This document shows, piece after piece, positions 51,767 through 60,854 of a stretch of 64,000 nucleotides of DNA. The stretch is taken from NCBI GenBank assembly GCA_000696115.1, contig JJOH01000011.1, positions 124,001-188,000 on the forward strand, written 5' to 3'. Under the pieces are notes generated by a model, which saw nothing but the letters and a program-made list of their open reading frames with translations, was not told the DNA's origin and ran no database searches. The first letter of the stretch is position 1; each line of letters opens with the position of its first letter. The translations under genes were made by a program, and so were the position numbers. Origin of the DNA: Streptomyces olindensis (GTDB taxonomy: Bacteria > Actinomycetota > Actinomycetes > Streptomycetales > Streptomycetaceae).

Positions 51767-52261
51767 ATGCGTATACGCCTTGTCGCCGCCACGGCCGCCG
51801 CCGCCGGAGCCCTGACCGCCCTGACGGCGGCTCCGGCCCAGGCCGCCGAGTACAACTCCGCGCTGAAGATCGGCGGTGTCCAGTACGACGCCCCCGGCCG
51901 CGACTCCAACAACTGCCGGACGGGCAACACCGACGAGGAGTACCTGAAGATCAAGAACTACTCGCGGTCGACGACGGTGAACCTCAAGGGCTACGTCGTG
52001 AAGGACGCCGCCGGGAACAAGTTCACCTTCACCGCGAGCCACACGCTGCAGCCCGGCGACTACGTGAAGCTGCGCGGCGGCAACGGGACCGACTCCGACA
52101 CGAACAACGTCGTGTACCGCGACAACTGCAACTTCATGTGGAACAACGACAAGGACACGATCTACGTGTACAAGCCGTCCGGCAGCCGGGCCGACGTGCA
52201 CTCGTACACCAAGAGCGGCTCCGACAAGGACGGCAACGGGTACATCACGTTCCACGGCTGA
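51767..52261 (+). CDS. Secreted lamin-tail-domain (LTD) protein
   Basis: 164 residues. Sec signal peptide (MRIRLVAATAAAAGALTAL, cleavage after AQA). The mature protein is a single LTD Ig-like fold: DEEYLKIKNYSRSTTVNLKG, YVVKDAAGNKFTF, TLQPGDYVKLRGGNG and DTIYVYKPSG. Bacterial LTD proteins are extracellular or attached to nucleases; this one has only the LTD. Role unknown, perhaps cell-surface or spore associated. Two cysteines (CRTG, NCNF) may form a disulfide. Confidence 0.88.
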   Translation: MRIRLVAATAAAAGALTALTAAPAQAAEYNSALKIGGVQYDAPGRDSNNCRTGNTDEEYLKIKNYSRSTTVNLKGYVVKDAAGNKFTFTASHTLQPGDYVKLRGGNGTDSDTNNVVYRDNCNFMWNNDKDTIYVYKPSGSRADVHSYTKSGSDKDGNGYITFHG

Positions 52262-52357
52262 GCCTTTTGCCGAACCGGCAACGGGCTTGGTGCGCGGCGC
52301 GGCGGGCGACGGATGATCAGTGGACCGAGTGTCCGATTCCGCCTCGCGGGAGGATCC

Positions 52358-53332
52358 ATGCCGCAGACGTCCGCCGTCGACCGCACGCACCGCCTCGTGC
52401 CCTCACCGGCCGGCCGCACCCACCTCGTGGAACAGGGTGACGGACCGCTCGTGCTCCTGCTGCACGGGTTCCCCGAGTCCTGGTACGCGTGGCGCCACCA
52501 GCTGCCCGCCCTGGCCGCGGCCGGTTACCGCGCGGTGGCCGTCGACGTGCGCGGCTACGGACGCTCGTCCCGGCCCGCCGACGTCGAGGCGTACCGGATC
52601 CTCGAGTTGGTGGCGGACAACGTCGCCGTGGTGGAGGCACTGGGCGAGCGGTCCGCCGTGCTCGTCGGACACGACTGGGGGGCGACCATCGCCGCGACCT
52701 CCGCGCTGGTCCGGCCGGACGTGTTCCGCGCGGTGGGGCTGCTGAGCGTGCCCTACACGCCGCCGGGCGGCCCCAGGCCGAGTGAGGTGTTCGCGGCGAT
52801 GGGCGGCGACGAGGAGTTCTACGTCTCCTACTTCCAGGAGCCCGGCCGGGCCGAGGCGGAGGTCGAGCCCGATGTGCGGGGCTGGCTCGCGGGCTTCTAC
52901 GCGGCTCTGTCCGCGGACACGATGCCCGCGGCCGATCCGCACTTCGTGGCGCGGGGAGGCCGGTTGCGCGACCGGTTCCCGGTCGGCAGGCTGCCGCACT
53001 GGCTGAGCGAGGCCGACCTCGACGTCTACGCCGGGGAGTTCGAGCGCACGGGGATGACCGGCGCCCTGAACCGCTACCGGAACACAGACCGCGACTGGGA
53101 GGACCTGGCGGACTTCGCCGGCGCGCCCGTCACGCAGCCGTCGCTGTTCCTCGGCGGCGGCCTGGACGCGTCCACGATCTGGCTCGCCGACGCGATCGAG
53201 GCGTATCCGGCCACACTGCCCGGCCTGACGGCGTCCCACATCCTCGACGGCTGCGGCCACTTCCTCCAGCAGGAGCGCCCCGCCGAGACCAACCGGCTGC
53301 TGGTCGAGTGGCTGAGCGGGCTCCCCACCTAG
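52358..53332 (+). CDS. Alpha/beta hydrolase, epoxide-hydrolase-like
   Basis: 324 residues from ATG 52358, GGAGG 4 nt upstream. Oxyanion motif HGFPESWYAWRHQLP, nucleophile Asp in VGHDWGATIA, a cap domain (about 150-240) and the catalytic His in GCGHFLQQE. HGFPESWYAWR and the Asp nucleophile indicate soluble epoxide hydrolase rather than haloalkane dehalogenase. Its stop TAG shares the CTAG tetramer with the stop of the convergent monooxygenase. Confidence 0.9.
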   Translation: MPQTSAVDRTHRLVPSPAGRTHLVEQGDGPLVLLLHGFPESWYAWRHQLPALAAAGYRAVAVDVRGYGRSSRPADVEAYRILELVADNVAVVEALGERSAVLVGHDWGATIAATSALVRPDVFRAVGLLSVPYTPPGGPRPSEVFAAMGGDEEFYVSYFQEPGRAEAEVEPDVRGWLAGFYAALSADTMPAADPHFVARGGRLRDRFPVGRLPHWLSEADLDVYAGEFERTGMTGALNRYRNTDRDWEDLADFAGAPVTQPSLFLGGGLDASTIWLADAIEAYPATLPGLTASHILDGCGHFLQQERPAETNRLLVEWLSGLPT

Positions 53333-54825
53333 GGGCGCGGCAGCCAGCGGTCGAGGTAGGCGCGCAGTCCCGTCAGGTCGGTGCCGCCGGCCGTGTAGCC
53401 CACGTATCCGTCGGGGCGTACGAGGGCGTGGCCGGTGCCCTGCCACGGGCTTCGCGCGCCGAGGTGGTGGACGCCGACCAGGTCGTGCGGCGGCGGGACC
53501 TCGGGCCAGGGGCCGGTGAGCAGGAGGTGGTGGCCCGGGCCGGCGGTCCGCTGCTGGAGGCCGCGTGGGACGTCGGGGAGCCGGTCTCCCGCCCGCGGGC
53601 CGCGGCCCGGCGTTCGCGGGCCGGTCGTGGACAGGGGGCCGCGGCGGTAGTGGATGGCGAGTTCGGCGACGGTACGGAACAGGCGTGCGCGCGGGACGGT
53701 GGTGCGCAGCAGCAGGGGTGCGAAGCGCGGGGCGAGGTGGGTGCGGGCCAGGCGCAGGGCCGGGTGGCTGCTGGTGCCGACGGTGAACGCGCGGTCGGTG
53801 AGGCGCCGTACGCGGTGGCCGACCGGGGCGCGTTCCGCCTCGTAGGTCTCCAGTAGTTCTTCCGGGGACGCGCCACGGCACACGTGGGCGAGTTTCCAGC
53901 CCAGGTTGAGCGCGTCCTGGATGCCGGTGTTCATGCCCTGGCCACCGGCGGGGCTGTGGATGTGCGCCGCGTCCCCGGCGAGGAAGAACGGGCCCTTCCG
54001 GTAGTGGGTGGCGCCGCGGTTGTGGAGGCGGAAGGAGGTCGTCCAGATCGGGTCGCGCAGGGTCAGCCGGTCGGTCGTCCAGTCGTCGGCGATCCGCTGG
54101 AGCAGCTCCGGTGTCACGTCGCCGGACCGGCTCCCCGGCGGGTGCAGGGCGATCATCCGCCAGGTGGCCGGGGTGCCGAGGGGGAAGAAGAACAGCAGGC
54201 CGGAGGCGGTCATGAAGGTGTGCGCGGCGCCCGGCTCCAGTCCGTCGACCTCCAGGTCGGCCAGCAGGAACGTCTGCGGGTAGGCGTACCCCTCGAAGGC
54301 GATGCCCGCCTGGGCGCGCACGGTGCTGTGGGCACCGTCGCAGCCGACGACGTAGCGGGCCCGCAGGGTCTCCTGGCCGCCGTCGCGGTGCCGCAGCCGG
54401 CAGGTGACGTACGCGCCGGTCCGCTCGGCGCTCACCAGTTCCGTGCCCCGCTCCACCGCCACGTCGCGTGCGGCCAGACGGGACGTCAGCACGTCCTCCG
54501 TCTCCGACTGCGGGAGGAAGAGCAGGTAGGGGTACGGCGTGTCGTCGCACCCGACGTCGAACAAGGGCACCTGGAGCACGCGCCGCGGCAGGTGCAGGTG
54601 CAGCCGGACGGCCGTACTGCCCCGGTCGACGAGGTCGTCGCTCACGCCGAGGCCGGCGAGTTGCTCCAGGGTGCGGGGCTGGATGGCCGGGGCGCGTGAC
54701 TCCCGGGCGCGGTCAGGGGAGCGGTCGATGATCCGGAAGCGGGTCTCGTAGGCGCGCAGTTGCGTCGCGAGCGCGAGTCCGGTGGGGCCCGCGCCCACCA
54801 CGAGCACGTCCAGGGGTGCCGTCAT
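53329..54825 (-). CDS. FAD-dependent aromatic-type monooxygenase
   Basis: 498 residues from ATG 54825; ATG 54834 is possible. Class A flavoprotein hydroxylase: VLVVGAGPTGLALATQLRAY (FAD), a middle CDGAHSTVRAQAG (DG motif), and FFLAGDAAHIHSPAGGQGMN (GD motif). The C-terminal thioredoxin-like tail (about 400-498) is as in PheA/TetX-like and polyketide hydroxylases. It probably hydroxylates an aromatic or polyketide substrate with NAD(P)H and O2. The partner hydrolase is convergent, so a shared pathway is possible but unproven. Confidence 0.9.
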   Translation of the reverse strand: MTAPLDVLVVGAGPTGLALATQLRAYETRFRIIDRSPDRARESRAPAIQPRTLEQLAGLGVSDDLVDRGSTAVRLHLHLPRRVLQVPLFDVGCDDTPYPYLLFLPQSETEDVLTSRLAARDVAVERGTELVSAERTGAYVTCRLRHRDGGQETLRARYVVGCDGAHSTVRAQAGIAFEGYAYPQTFLLADLEVDGLEPGAAHTFMTASGLLFFFPLGTPATWRMIALHPPGSRSGDVTPELLQRIADDWTTDRLTLRDPIWTTSFRLHNRGATHYRKGPFFLAGDAAHIHSPAGGQGMNTGIQDALNLGWKLAHVCRGASPEELLETYEAERAPVGHRVRRLTDRAFTVGTSSHPALRLARTHLAPRFAPLLLRTTVPRARLFRTVAELAIHYRRGPLSTTGPRTPGRGPRAGDRLPDVPRGLQQRTAGPGHHLLLTGPWPEVPPPHDLVGVHHLGARSPWQGTGHALVRPDGYVGYTAGGTDLTGLRAYLDRWLPRP

Positions 54826-54912
54826 GGCATCCACCGTAGATCCGGCGGTCCGGCATGGCGGGGCCCTCCACGCCGGGTCCGTCGCGGAGGGCTCCCGTCC
54901 GGTGGTGCCGGT

Positions 54913-55287
54913 TCAGACCTCCAGCTCGGCTTCGATCCGGCGGAGCTGGTGGCGGGCCATCGCCAGGTTGGCCCGGCTCCCGTCCAGCACGAGGTAGAGG
55001 AACAGCCCGCTGCCCCCGCGCCCCTTGAGCAGGCGGATGAGGTGGTACTGGGAGTTGAGGGTGATGAGGATGTCCTCGATCTCCTCCTTCAGGCCCAGGT
55101 GTTCCATGGTGCGCAGCTTGGCCCGTACGACGTCGGTGTTGCCGGCGGCGGCGACTTCCAGGTCGAAGTCCTTGCTGCCGCCGAGGGTGCCGAGGGCCAT
55201 GCCGCTGGTGTAGTCGACGAGGGCGGCGGCCGTGGCTCCCTCGATGGAGCTCAGGCATTCCTTCAGGCTGGTCTCCGTGTTGGCCAT
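54913..55287 (-). CDS. Roadblock/LC7-like protein
   Basis: 124 residues, the last gene of the minus-strand set. The pattern (LSSIEGATAAALVDYTSGMA, then ILITLNSQYHLIRLLKGRG, LFLYLVLDGSRANLAMAR) is the roadblock/LC7 fold of an MglB-like subtype. In bacteria these proteins act as GAPs or scaffolds for small GTPases. No GTPase gene lies in this set; the nearest is CvnD about 5.6 kb away. Confidence 0.75.
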   Translation of the reverse strand: MANTETSLKECLSSIEGATAAALVDYTSGMALGTLGGSKDFDLEVAAAGNTDVVRAKLRTMEHLGLKEEIEDILITLNSQYHLIRLLKGRGGSGLFLYLVLDGSRANLAMARHQLRRIEAELEV

Positions 55288-55341
55288 GCGGTCGTTCCTT
55301 TCGTTCGGTGTTTCTCGGGTCGGTCCGGTGGTTCGGGTGGC

Positions 55342-55941
55342 TCAGATGCCGGTGTGCGGGCGCGGCGGGTGGGTGGGCCGCTGCGGGGTGCGTACCGGGA
55401 GGGTGCCGATGGGGCGGGCCGTGGCCGGGGGTGCCGTGGCGAGGTGCTCTTCGGGCGGGGGCGTGGACGGGGACGAGGGTGCGGATGCCGGTGTCGGCCC
55501 CGGCGTCGGTGCGGGTGGGGGTGTGGGAGTCGGTGTCGGCCGGTCGGCGTGGCGGCCGGTGCCCGGGCCGACGCGCGTGGCCACGAGGTCGGCGATGCGG
55601 GCGCCGCCGCGGCGGCCCTCCAGGTGGAGGCGGCCGACGTTGACGCGGTCCTCGGCCAGGAGGGTGAGGACCGCGGTCGTCCCGGCCGCGTAGGTCGCGA
55701 CGTAGCCGTCGGCGCCCCGTACGAGCAGTTCGCGGAAGTCGCCGCGGGCGGCGGCGTCGGTCATGCGGTACGCCACGCCGAGGGCGGCGGCGGTGAGCGC
55801 CGCGAGTCCCTCCGGCTCGGTCTCCGGTACGTCGTGGGCGAGGACCAGTCCGTCGACGGTGGCCGCGAGGGAGCCGGTCAGCCCGGGTACGCGGGTGCGG
55901 AGCCGGCGCAGTTCGTCCAGGACGTCGGTCTCGACGGCCAT
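55342..55941 (-). CDS. Roadblock/LC7-domain protein with proline-rich tail
   Basis: 199 residues from ATG 55941 with AAAGGAGA upstream. Residues 1-125 are a roadblock domain (RVPGLTGSLAATVDGLVLAH, then LLVRGADGYVATYAAGTT and LLAEDRVNVGRLHLEGRRG). Residues 130-199 are a disordered Pro/Thr-rich tail (PTPTPTPPPAPTPGPTP). The tail may tether it to a partner. 54 nt separate it from the downstream roadblock gene. Confidence 0.8.
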   Translation of the reverse strand: MAVETDVLDELRRLRTRVPGLTGSLAATVDGLVLAHDVPETEPEGLAALTAAALGVAYRMTDAAARGDFRELLVRGADGYVATYAAGTTAVLTLLAEDRVNVGRLHLEGRRGGARIADLVATRVGPGTGRHADRPTPTPTPPPAPTPGPTPASAPSSPSTPPPEEHLATAPPATARPIGTLPVRTPQRPTHPPRPHTGI

Positions 55942-55979
55942 GAGCAGTCTCCTTTCGGCACGCTGTCGTCGCGCGCGGA

Positions 55980-56762
55980 TCACAGTGCCTCCAAGGCGTG
56001 CAGGAGCCGTCGCAGCAGTGCGGTGTCGGGCTCGTCCGGTGCCGCCGGCAGGGGGGCGGGGCCCGGCTCGGCGGACGCGGTGGCGGGGTCTGCGGGGACG
56101 ACCAGGCCGGCTGCGGCCAGACGGCGGAGTTCGACGAGGGTGTGGAAGGTGCGGCAGGCGAGGGCCGTCGCGATCTGGGCGGCGGTGCGGACGCCGTCGA
56201 CCTGGGCGAGGGCCCGGCCGCGGCGGGCGGGCAGCTCCACTGGGTCGCTCGGCACGCGGGCGAGCGGGGCGACGTCGATGGCGGGTTCGGGCCATATGCG
56301 GTGCAGCAGTTCGCGGCGGCGGCGGGACTCGCGCAGGACGGTGTCCACCGGTACGGAGCGCACCGCGCCGAGCCAGTGCGCGACTCCGGGGCGGAAGCGG
56401 AGGGCCGGTCCGTCGTGGGCGAGGACGAAGTACGCCGCGTCGAAGAGGGCGCCGAGGTGGCACAACTCCAGCGCGCCGGCGGCGAGGTGGCCGCTGTCCA
56501 CGAGCTGTCTGCCGACCCGGCAGCGGCGGCCGGCCTGGTCGATCGCCGCCCACCAGCCGTCCGGGGCGAGCGCTCCGCTGTGGGTGAGCAGGTCGCCGAG
56601 GTCGGGTGTGACGGCGGATTCGACGTGGACGACGTGTCCCGCCGCGAGGTAGACGATCCCCGACGCGGTGGACAGGGCGCCGCTCGCGCCCTGGGCCGCG
56701 AGGGTGGCGAGCAGGACCGAGGCCGGTTCGTCCGTGCGCGCGGTCAGCAGCGGCGCGATCAT
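55980..56762 (-). CDS. PATAN/DUF4388-like protein
   Basis: 260 residues; ATG 56762 overlaps the upstream roadblock stop (ATGA). The N-terminal 70 residues resemble the PATAN/DUF4388 fold (LATLAAQGASGALSTASG, IVYLAAGHVVHVESAVTPDL). The rest contains a helical region and a winged-helix-like stretch (VDGVRTAAQIATALACRTFH). PATAN proteins are signalling adaptors commonly linked to roadblock proteins and response regulators. Domain assignment is by pattern. Confidence 0.65.
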   Translation of the reverse strand: MIAPLLTARTDEPASVLLATLAAQGASGALSTASGIVYLAAGHVVHVESAVTPDLGDLLTHSGALAPDGWWAAIDQAGRRCRVGRQLVDSGHLAAGALELCHLGALFDAAYFVLAHDGPALRFRPGVAHWLGAVRSVPVDTVLRESRRRRELLHRIWPEPAIDVAPLARVPSDPVELPARRGRALAQVDGVRTAAQIATALACRTFHTLVELRRLAAAGLVVPADPATASAEPGPAPLPAAPDEPDTALLRRLLHALEAL

Positions 56763-57163
56763 CCGAGCACCAGTCGGTCCGCCATCTCGGCCAGCCGGAT
56801 GCGGGCGAGGGCCAGGTTGCCGTCCGCGCGGTCGAGCCATAAGTGCAGGAACACCGTGCTGTCGAAGGTCGTGGTGACGAACCTCAGCAGGTGGTACGAG
56901 TCGGCGTTCGTGATGATCAGGTCCTGCACGGGTGGTTCCTTGCCGGACGGTCCGCCCGCGTCGCCGCCGGCCGGCGCGAGGGCGCCGCTCTCCGTGGCGA
57001 GGCGGGCGAGTTCGGCGGTCTCCGCGGCCGTGGCCTCCGGGTCGCCGCCCGGTGCGTCGCCCACCGCGCCCAGGGCGAGACCACTGATCCAGTCGACCAC
57101 CGACGCGCCGCGCGCACCGGGCAGCCGCATGGCTTCCAGCAGACTTTCGTCGATTCCGGGCAC
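56759..57163 (-). CDS. Roadblock/LC7-like protein, first gene of the set
   Basis: 134 residues with a roadblock-type core (ASVVDWISGLALGAVG, LIITNADSYHLLRFVTTTF and FLHLWLDRADGNLALARIR) interrupted by a Gly/Pro-rich loop (about 60-75). It resembles the 124-residue protein encoded at the other end of the operon. The upstream 170 nt (57164-57336) is relatively AT-rich near 57220-57260 and probably holds the operon promoter. Confidence 0.75.
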   Translation of the reverse strand: MPGIDESLLEAMRLPGARGASVVDWISGLALGAVGDAPGGDPEATAAETAELARLATESGALAPAGGDAGGPSGKEPPVQDLIITNADSYHLLRFVTTTFDSTVFLHLWLDRADGNLALARIRLAEMADRLVLG

Positions 57164-57336
57164 GCCGAATCCCCTCCCCCTGCACGGCCGTTCCCGCGAA
57201 CGTGAGCACGAGACTACGGAAAGTGCTTGGTCCAGGTGAACGCTTTGGCATTTTCCAATGGAATGTGCAGCGGAGCGGGTAAGGGTGCGAACGGGATCGA
57301 TCCGAAGCGATCAGGATCTGTGCTCGGTCCGTGCCG

Positions 57337-58329
57337 TCAGTCGAGGACGACGACGTGTTTGCCCGGTGTGCCGCCGGCCTCCAGGTCGGTGTGGGCCTGG
57401 GGGACCTGGTCGAGGCCGTGGTGGACCTTGGCGATGGCGGGTCGGAGGCGGCCTTCGGCGATGGACCGCAGCTGGTGGTCGAAGACCGCGGGCGGCAGGT
57501 CGGTGGCCCCTCCCCCGTAGACGGTGAGCCGGACTCCGATGGGGATGACGGCGAAGGGGCTGAAGTCGGGGATGGTCCATTCGCCCGACAGCGCGCCGGT
57601 GAAGCAGGCCGTGCCGCCTGGGCGGACGGCGCGCAGGGTGTCCGGCAGGGCGGGCCCGCCGACCAGCTCCAGGGCGGCGTCGACCCCGTCCGGGCACAGT
57701 TCGCGTACCCGGTCGGCGAGCCTGCCGTCGTCGACGAGAGCGTGGTCCGCTCCGTGCTCGCGCAGCACCTCGGTGCGGTCGGGGCGGCGGGTGGTGGACA
57801 GCACGGTGGCTCCCCGGTCCTTGGCGAGGGCCGCGGCGGACAGGCCGACGGTCGAGGTGCCGCCGCGGATGAGCAGGGTCTGGCCCGCCTGGAGGCCGAG
57901 CCCGGTGGTGAGGGAGCCGTGGGCGGTCTGGAACATCTCCGGCAGCGCGCCGACGGTCTCCCAGGGCAGGTCCGTGTCGAAGGGGATGATCTGGCCGACG
58001 GGGACGAGGGCGTATTCGGCGTAGCTGCCGTCGTAACTGCGGCCCATGCCGCCCATCATGGTCGCCGCCTTCTGGCCGGGCTCGAGGCCGCTGCCTTCCG
58101 GGGCGGCGTCGACGACGCCGACGCCCTCGATGCCGAGGATACGAGGGAACGTGAAGTCCGGGTCGGATTCCCCTTTCCTGCTGGTCACTTCCGACTCGTT
58201 GACGCCGAAGGCCTTCATACGGAGGCGGACCCAGCCGGGGCGTACGTCGGGGACGGGTACCTCGGTGACGGTGAGCTGGTCGGGGGCGACAGGGCGGGTC
58301 AGGACGATGGCTCGCATGGTCTTGGGCAT
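57337..58329 (-). CDS. Quinone-oxidoreductase-like MDR dehydrogenase
   Basis: 330 residues, medium-chain dehydrogenase fold without zinc-ligand cysteines: MRAIVLTRPVAPDQLTVTEV, RILGIEGVGVVDAAPEGSGL, LLIRGGTSTVGLSAAALAKD (NADPH site) and PGGTACFTGALSGEW. This places it with NADPH:quinone reductases/zeta-crystallin-like proteins. Likely reduces quinones or enones. No obvious operon partner. Confidence 0.88.
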   Translation of the reverse strand: MPKTMRAIVLTRPVAPDQLTVTEVPVPDVRPGWVRLRMKAFGVNESEVTSRKGESDPDFTFPRILGIEGVGVVDAAPEGSGLEPGQKAATMMGGMGRSYDGSYAEYALVPVGQIIPFDTDLPWETVGALPEMFQTAHGSLTTGLGLQAGQTLLIRGGTSTVGLSAAALAKDRGATVLSTTRRPDRTEVLREHGADHALVDDGRLADRVRELCPDGVDAALELVGGPALPDTLRAVRPGGTACFTGALSGEWTIPDFSPFAVIPIGVRLTVYGGGATDLPPAVFDHQLRSIAEGRLRPAIAKVHHGLDQVPQAHTDLEAGGTPGKHVVVLD

Positions 58330-58382
58330 GGTGGTGTGCTCTTCCGGTGCTCGGGGATCGTCCGGTGCTCGAGGGCGTGGAG

Positions 58383-58526
58383 TCAGGGGCGCGCGGGTGC
58401 CCGGGTGAGGTAGCGGCCGGTGACGCTGTCGGGGTGGGCGGCGATCTGTTCGGGGGTCCCGGTGGCGACGATGCGGCCGCCGGCCCGGCCGCCGCCCGGC
58501 CCGAGGTCGACCACATGGGGCCCGGC
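58383..58526 (-). pseudogene. C-terminal remnant of a UvrA-like ATPase
   Basis: About 48 codons read [11 protein letters not shown], then [17 protein letters not shown] and GRYL, which is the conserved end of UvrA (VIDLGPEGG...GTPEEV...GRYL). The rest of the ABC ATPase is missing: upstream sequence in this frame (58527-58625) is unrelated. A decayed copy of a UvrA paralogue, of the kind found with drug-resistance genes, is the simplest reading. Confidence 0.7.
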
Positions 58527-58649
58527 TGCGCGGGCCTCACCAGCCACTATTCCGCGGGGTCGAGAGCTTCTGGCCGTAGGTGACGGACACGAGATGGTCG
58601 ACAGCGGACAAGGGAAAGCGGGCAAGCTGAAGCGGCATGGTCCCGGCTG

Positions 58650-59471
58650 TCACGCGGGCGCTGTCCGGCGAGCCAGTTCGCAGGCGAAGTCGACCGTTTC
58701 GGTGAGGCGGTCGTCGGCCGCATGGCGGCCGAGTTCGTCCCTGAGGGCGGCGTCGAACTCGGAGGCGTGATCGGCGAGCACGGAAGGCGGCAGGAACGAG
58801 GTGGACCGGATGTGGCCGGCGAGCTCGGGAATCGTCCAGTGATACTCGACGGAGAACTCGCGACGTCCGGCGGCGTCGAAGCCGGCTCGGGACAGTACTT
58901 CGTGGTCTGGGTCCTGCTGCCGTGCTCGGTCCCAGCCGGGCGGGACGCGGCCGGACGCGCCGAGGGTGTTCTGCCAGGAGCGCAGCAGCCTGTCGAGGGC
59001 CTGCTGCCAGTCCCGGGGCCCGGCCCATGGCGAGGTCGACCAGCACAACGCGAGGCAACCGCCGGGCTTGAGCCAGGTGTAGGCGCGCCGGGCCACCAGG
59101 GAGCGGTTCAGCCGGTGAAAGGCATTGCCGATGACGATCAGCTCGAAGCCGCCCGGCCCGGCATCGAGGTCCTCGGCACGGGCGGTGACCGCTCGGACGT
59201 GGTCTGCACCGACGGCGTAGGCCTTGGCACGGACCACCTCGGTCATGCCAGGTTCGGCGTCCACGGCCCAGACATCCGTGAACCGGTCGCGCAGGGGGAA
59301 GGCGAGTTGGCCGGTGCCGCAGGCCAGATCCAGCAGGCGTCCGCGCCCGGAGGGGGCGGCTCGGCGTACGAGGTCGGCGATCATCGCGTCGGGGTAGGGC
59401 AGCCGAAACCGCTCGTAGTATCCGGCCGTCCCCTGATAGAGGTGGGGGTCGAATGTCACCTGATCGTCCAC
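58650..59471 (-). CDS. Class I SAM-dependent methyltransferase
   Basis: 273 residues from GTG 59471. Motif I LLDLACGTGQLAFPL, acidic loop VWAVDAEPGM, motif II FELIVIGNAFHRL and motif III LKPGGCLALC. The N-terminus (YQGTAGYYERFRLPYPDAMI) is typical of Methyltransf_11/25 proteins in Streptomyces. Substrate unknown; the product is probably a small molecule. Confidence 0.9.
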   Translation of the reverse strand: MDDQVTFDPHLYQGTAGYYERFRLPYPDAMIADLVRRAAPSGRGRLLDLACGTGQLAFPLRDRFTDVWAVDAEPGMTEVVRAKAYAVGADHVRAVTARAEDLDAGPGGFELIVIGNAFHRLNRSLVARRAYTWLKPGGCLALCWSTSPWAGPRDWQQALDRLLRSWQNTLGASGRVPPGWDRARQQDPDHEVLSRAGFDAAGRREFSVEYHWTIPELAGHIRSTSFLPPSVLADHASEFDAALRDELGRHAADDRLTETVDFACELARRTAPA

Positions 59472-59547
59472 GCGTTCACCATGCCATGCGGCCGCCCGGT
59501 CCAGGGGCCTGGCCGGAGGCCAGGGGCAGTGAGGCGGAACAGCCCTT

Positions 59548-60744
59548 CTACCCGGGCGCTGGGGCTTCGGTGGTCGGGGCGCGGGTGAGCTGGTCGGCGA
59601 CCCGAGCGATCATCTGGGCCTCTTCGCCGTCGCGGGCGGTCGTCGGGTGGTACGCGAGGACGAAGCGGCGTCGCTGGTCACGGGTGGAGAACGCGGCGTT
59701 CTTGTAGCCGTACGTCTCGCCGGTCTTGCCCCAGAGGGTGACGCCGTTGACGGTGGCCTGCTGCAGGCCCGTGCTGTAGCGGGCCGGGGAGCCGTCCAGC
59801 ATGCGCACGTCGTCCGGGGGCAGGGTGAACATCAGCCGGAGCAGCTCGGGTGGGAGCAACTCGCCGGAGAACAGCGCGGCAAGCATCCGGTCGAGGTCAC
59901 CGGTGGTGGAGATCATGTCGCCCTCGCCCCGGCTGGACGACTGGTCATAGGCAGTGATGTCCCGCAGGCTGCCGTCGGCCATCGCCAGATAGCCGTGGAC
60001 GTGCCGGCCACGGATGCGCCGGTCGTCGCCCGGCACGACGGTACGCGCCAGGCCCAGCGGTCGCAGGACGCGTGCGGCGACGGCCTCCCCGTACGGGCGG
60101 CCGGTCACCTCGTCGACGACCAGTGCGGCCAGGACGTAGTTGATGCCGCGGTACTCCTGCCGGGTGCCCGGGGGGAACTTCAGCGGTCCGTGCGTCGCCG
60201 TCGCCACCCACTCCTGCGGCGTCCAGCGGTCGAAACGGTGTCGGAAGACCTCTTCCGGGGTGGCCGGGTCCGGGATGCCGACGTGGTCGGGCAGTCCGCT
60301 GGTGTGGTTCAGCAGGTGCCCCACAGTGACAGCCGCGAACCGGGTCGGCAGCAGCCCCGGCAGGACGCGCCGCACCGGCGTCTCCAGGCCGACCCGGCCC
60401 TCCGCCACCAACTGCAGCACCACCGTGGCGACGAAGACCTTCGTGATGCTGCCGATCCGGACCTTGTCATGTGCCGTCACCGGACGCCGTGTCCGGATGT
60501 CGGCCACCCCCGACGTGCCCCACCAGCAGCCGGCCGTGCCGCCGACCAGCAGTTGGGCCGCGGTCGACGGCGGGTGCTCCAGGTCGTCGATCGCCGCCCG
60601 CAGGGCCCGGGGATCCAGCGGCGGGAGTGGATCGGTCAGGGCCCGGGCGCGGTGCATGGGAAGCCCTGCGGTGGCGCCCAGCGCGGCCGCCCCCGACAAG
60701 GCCACACTCACGAAGGATCTGCGTGACATGCGCGTTGAGGTCAT
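59548..60744 (-). CDS. Tat-exported serine hydrolase (beta-lactamase/DD-peptidase family)
   Basis: 398 residues from ATG 60744. Twin-arginine signal ([20 protein letters not shown]). Penicillin-binding-like hydrolase with S-x-x-K in GSITKVFVA, the active-site Tyr region as [12 protein letters not shown] (YSN of DD-peptidase R61 is replaced by YRG) and a third motif GKTGETYGY. Closest to the R61 D-Ala-D-Ala carboxypeptidase/esterase group. The loss of the Asn may change specificity. Stand-alone gene, divergent from nothing obvious. Confidence 0.88.
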   Translation of the reverse strand: MTSTRMSRRSFVSVALSGAAALGATAGLPMHRARALTDPLPPLDPRALRAAIDDLEHPPSTAAQLLVGGTAGCWWGTSGVADIRTRRPVTAHDKVRIGSITKVFVATVVLQLVAEGRVGLETPVRRVLPGLLPTRFAAVTVGHLLNHTSGLPDHVGIPDPATPEEVFRHRFDRWTPQEWVATATHGPLKFPPGTRQEYRGINYVLAALVVDEVTGRPYGEAVAARVLRPLGLARTVVPGDDRRIRGRHVHGYLAMADGSLRDITAYDQSSSRGEGDMISTTGDLDRMLAALFSGELLPPELLRLMFTLPPDDVRMLDGSPARYSTGLQQATVNGVTLWGKTGETYGYKNAAFSTRDQRRRFVLAYHPTTARDGEEAQMIARVADQLTRAPTTEAPAPG

Positions 60745-60854
60745 GCCCCTCACCCTGTCTGCAACACGCCCCGCGGGCATCGGGGTTGGCCCCGGAGTGA
60801 TCCCCGATCGCACCCTGACTCCATGCTGCCGGGGGGTACGCGAGACCCGGGCAG

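Noticed and set aside
55342..56553. Long extension of the proline-tailed roadblock frame
   Set aside because: Homology and the ribosome site place the start at 55941; the extension is antisense-like sequence inside the PATAN gene.
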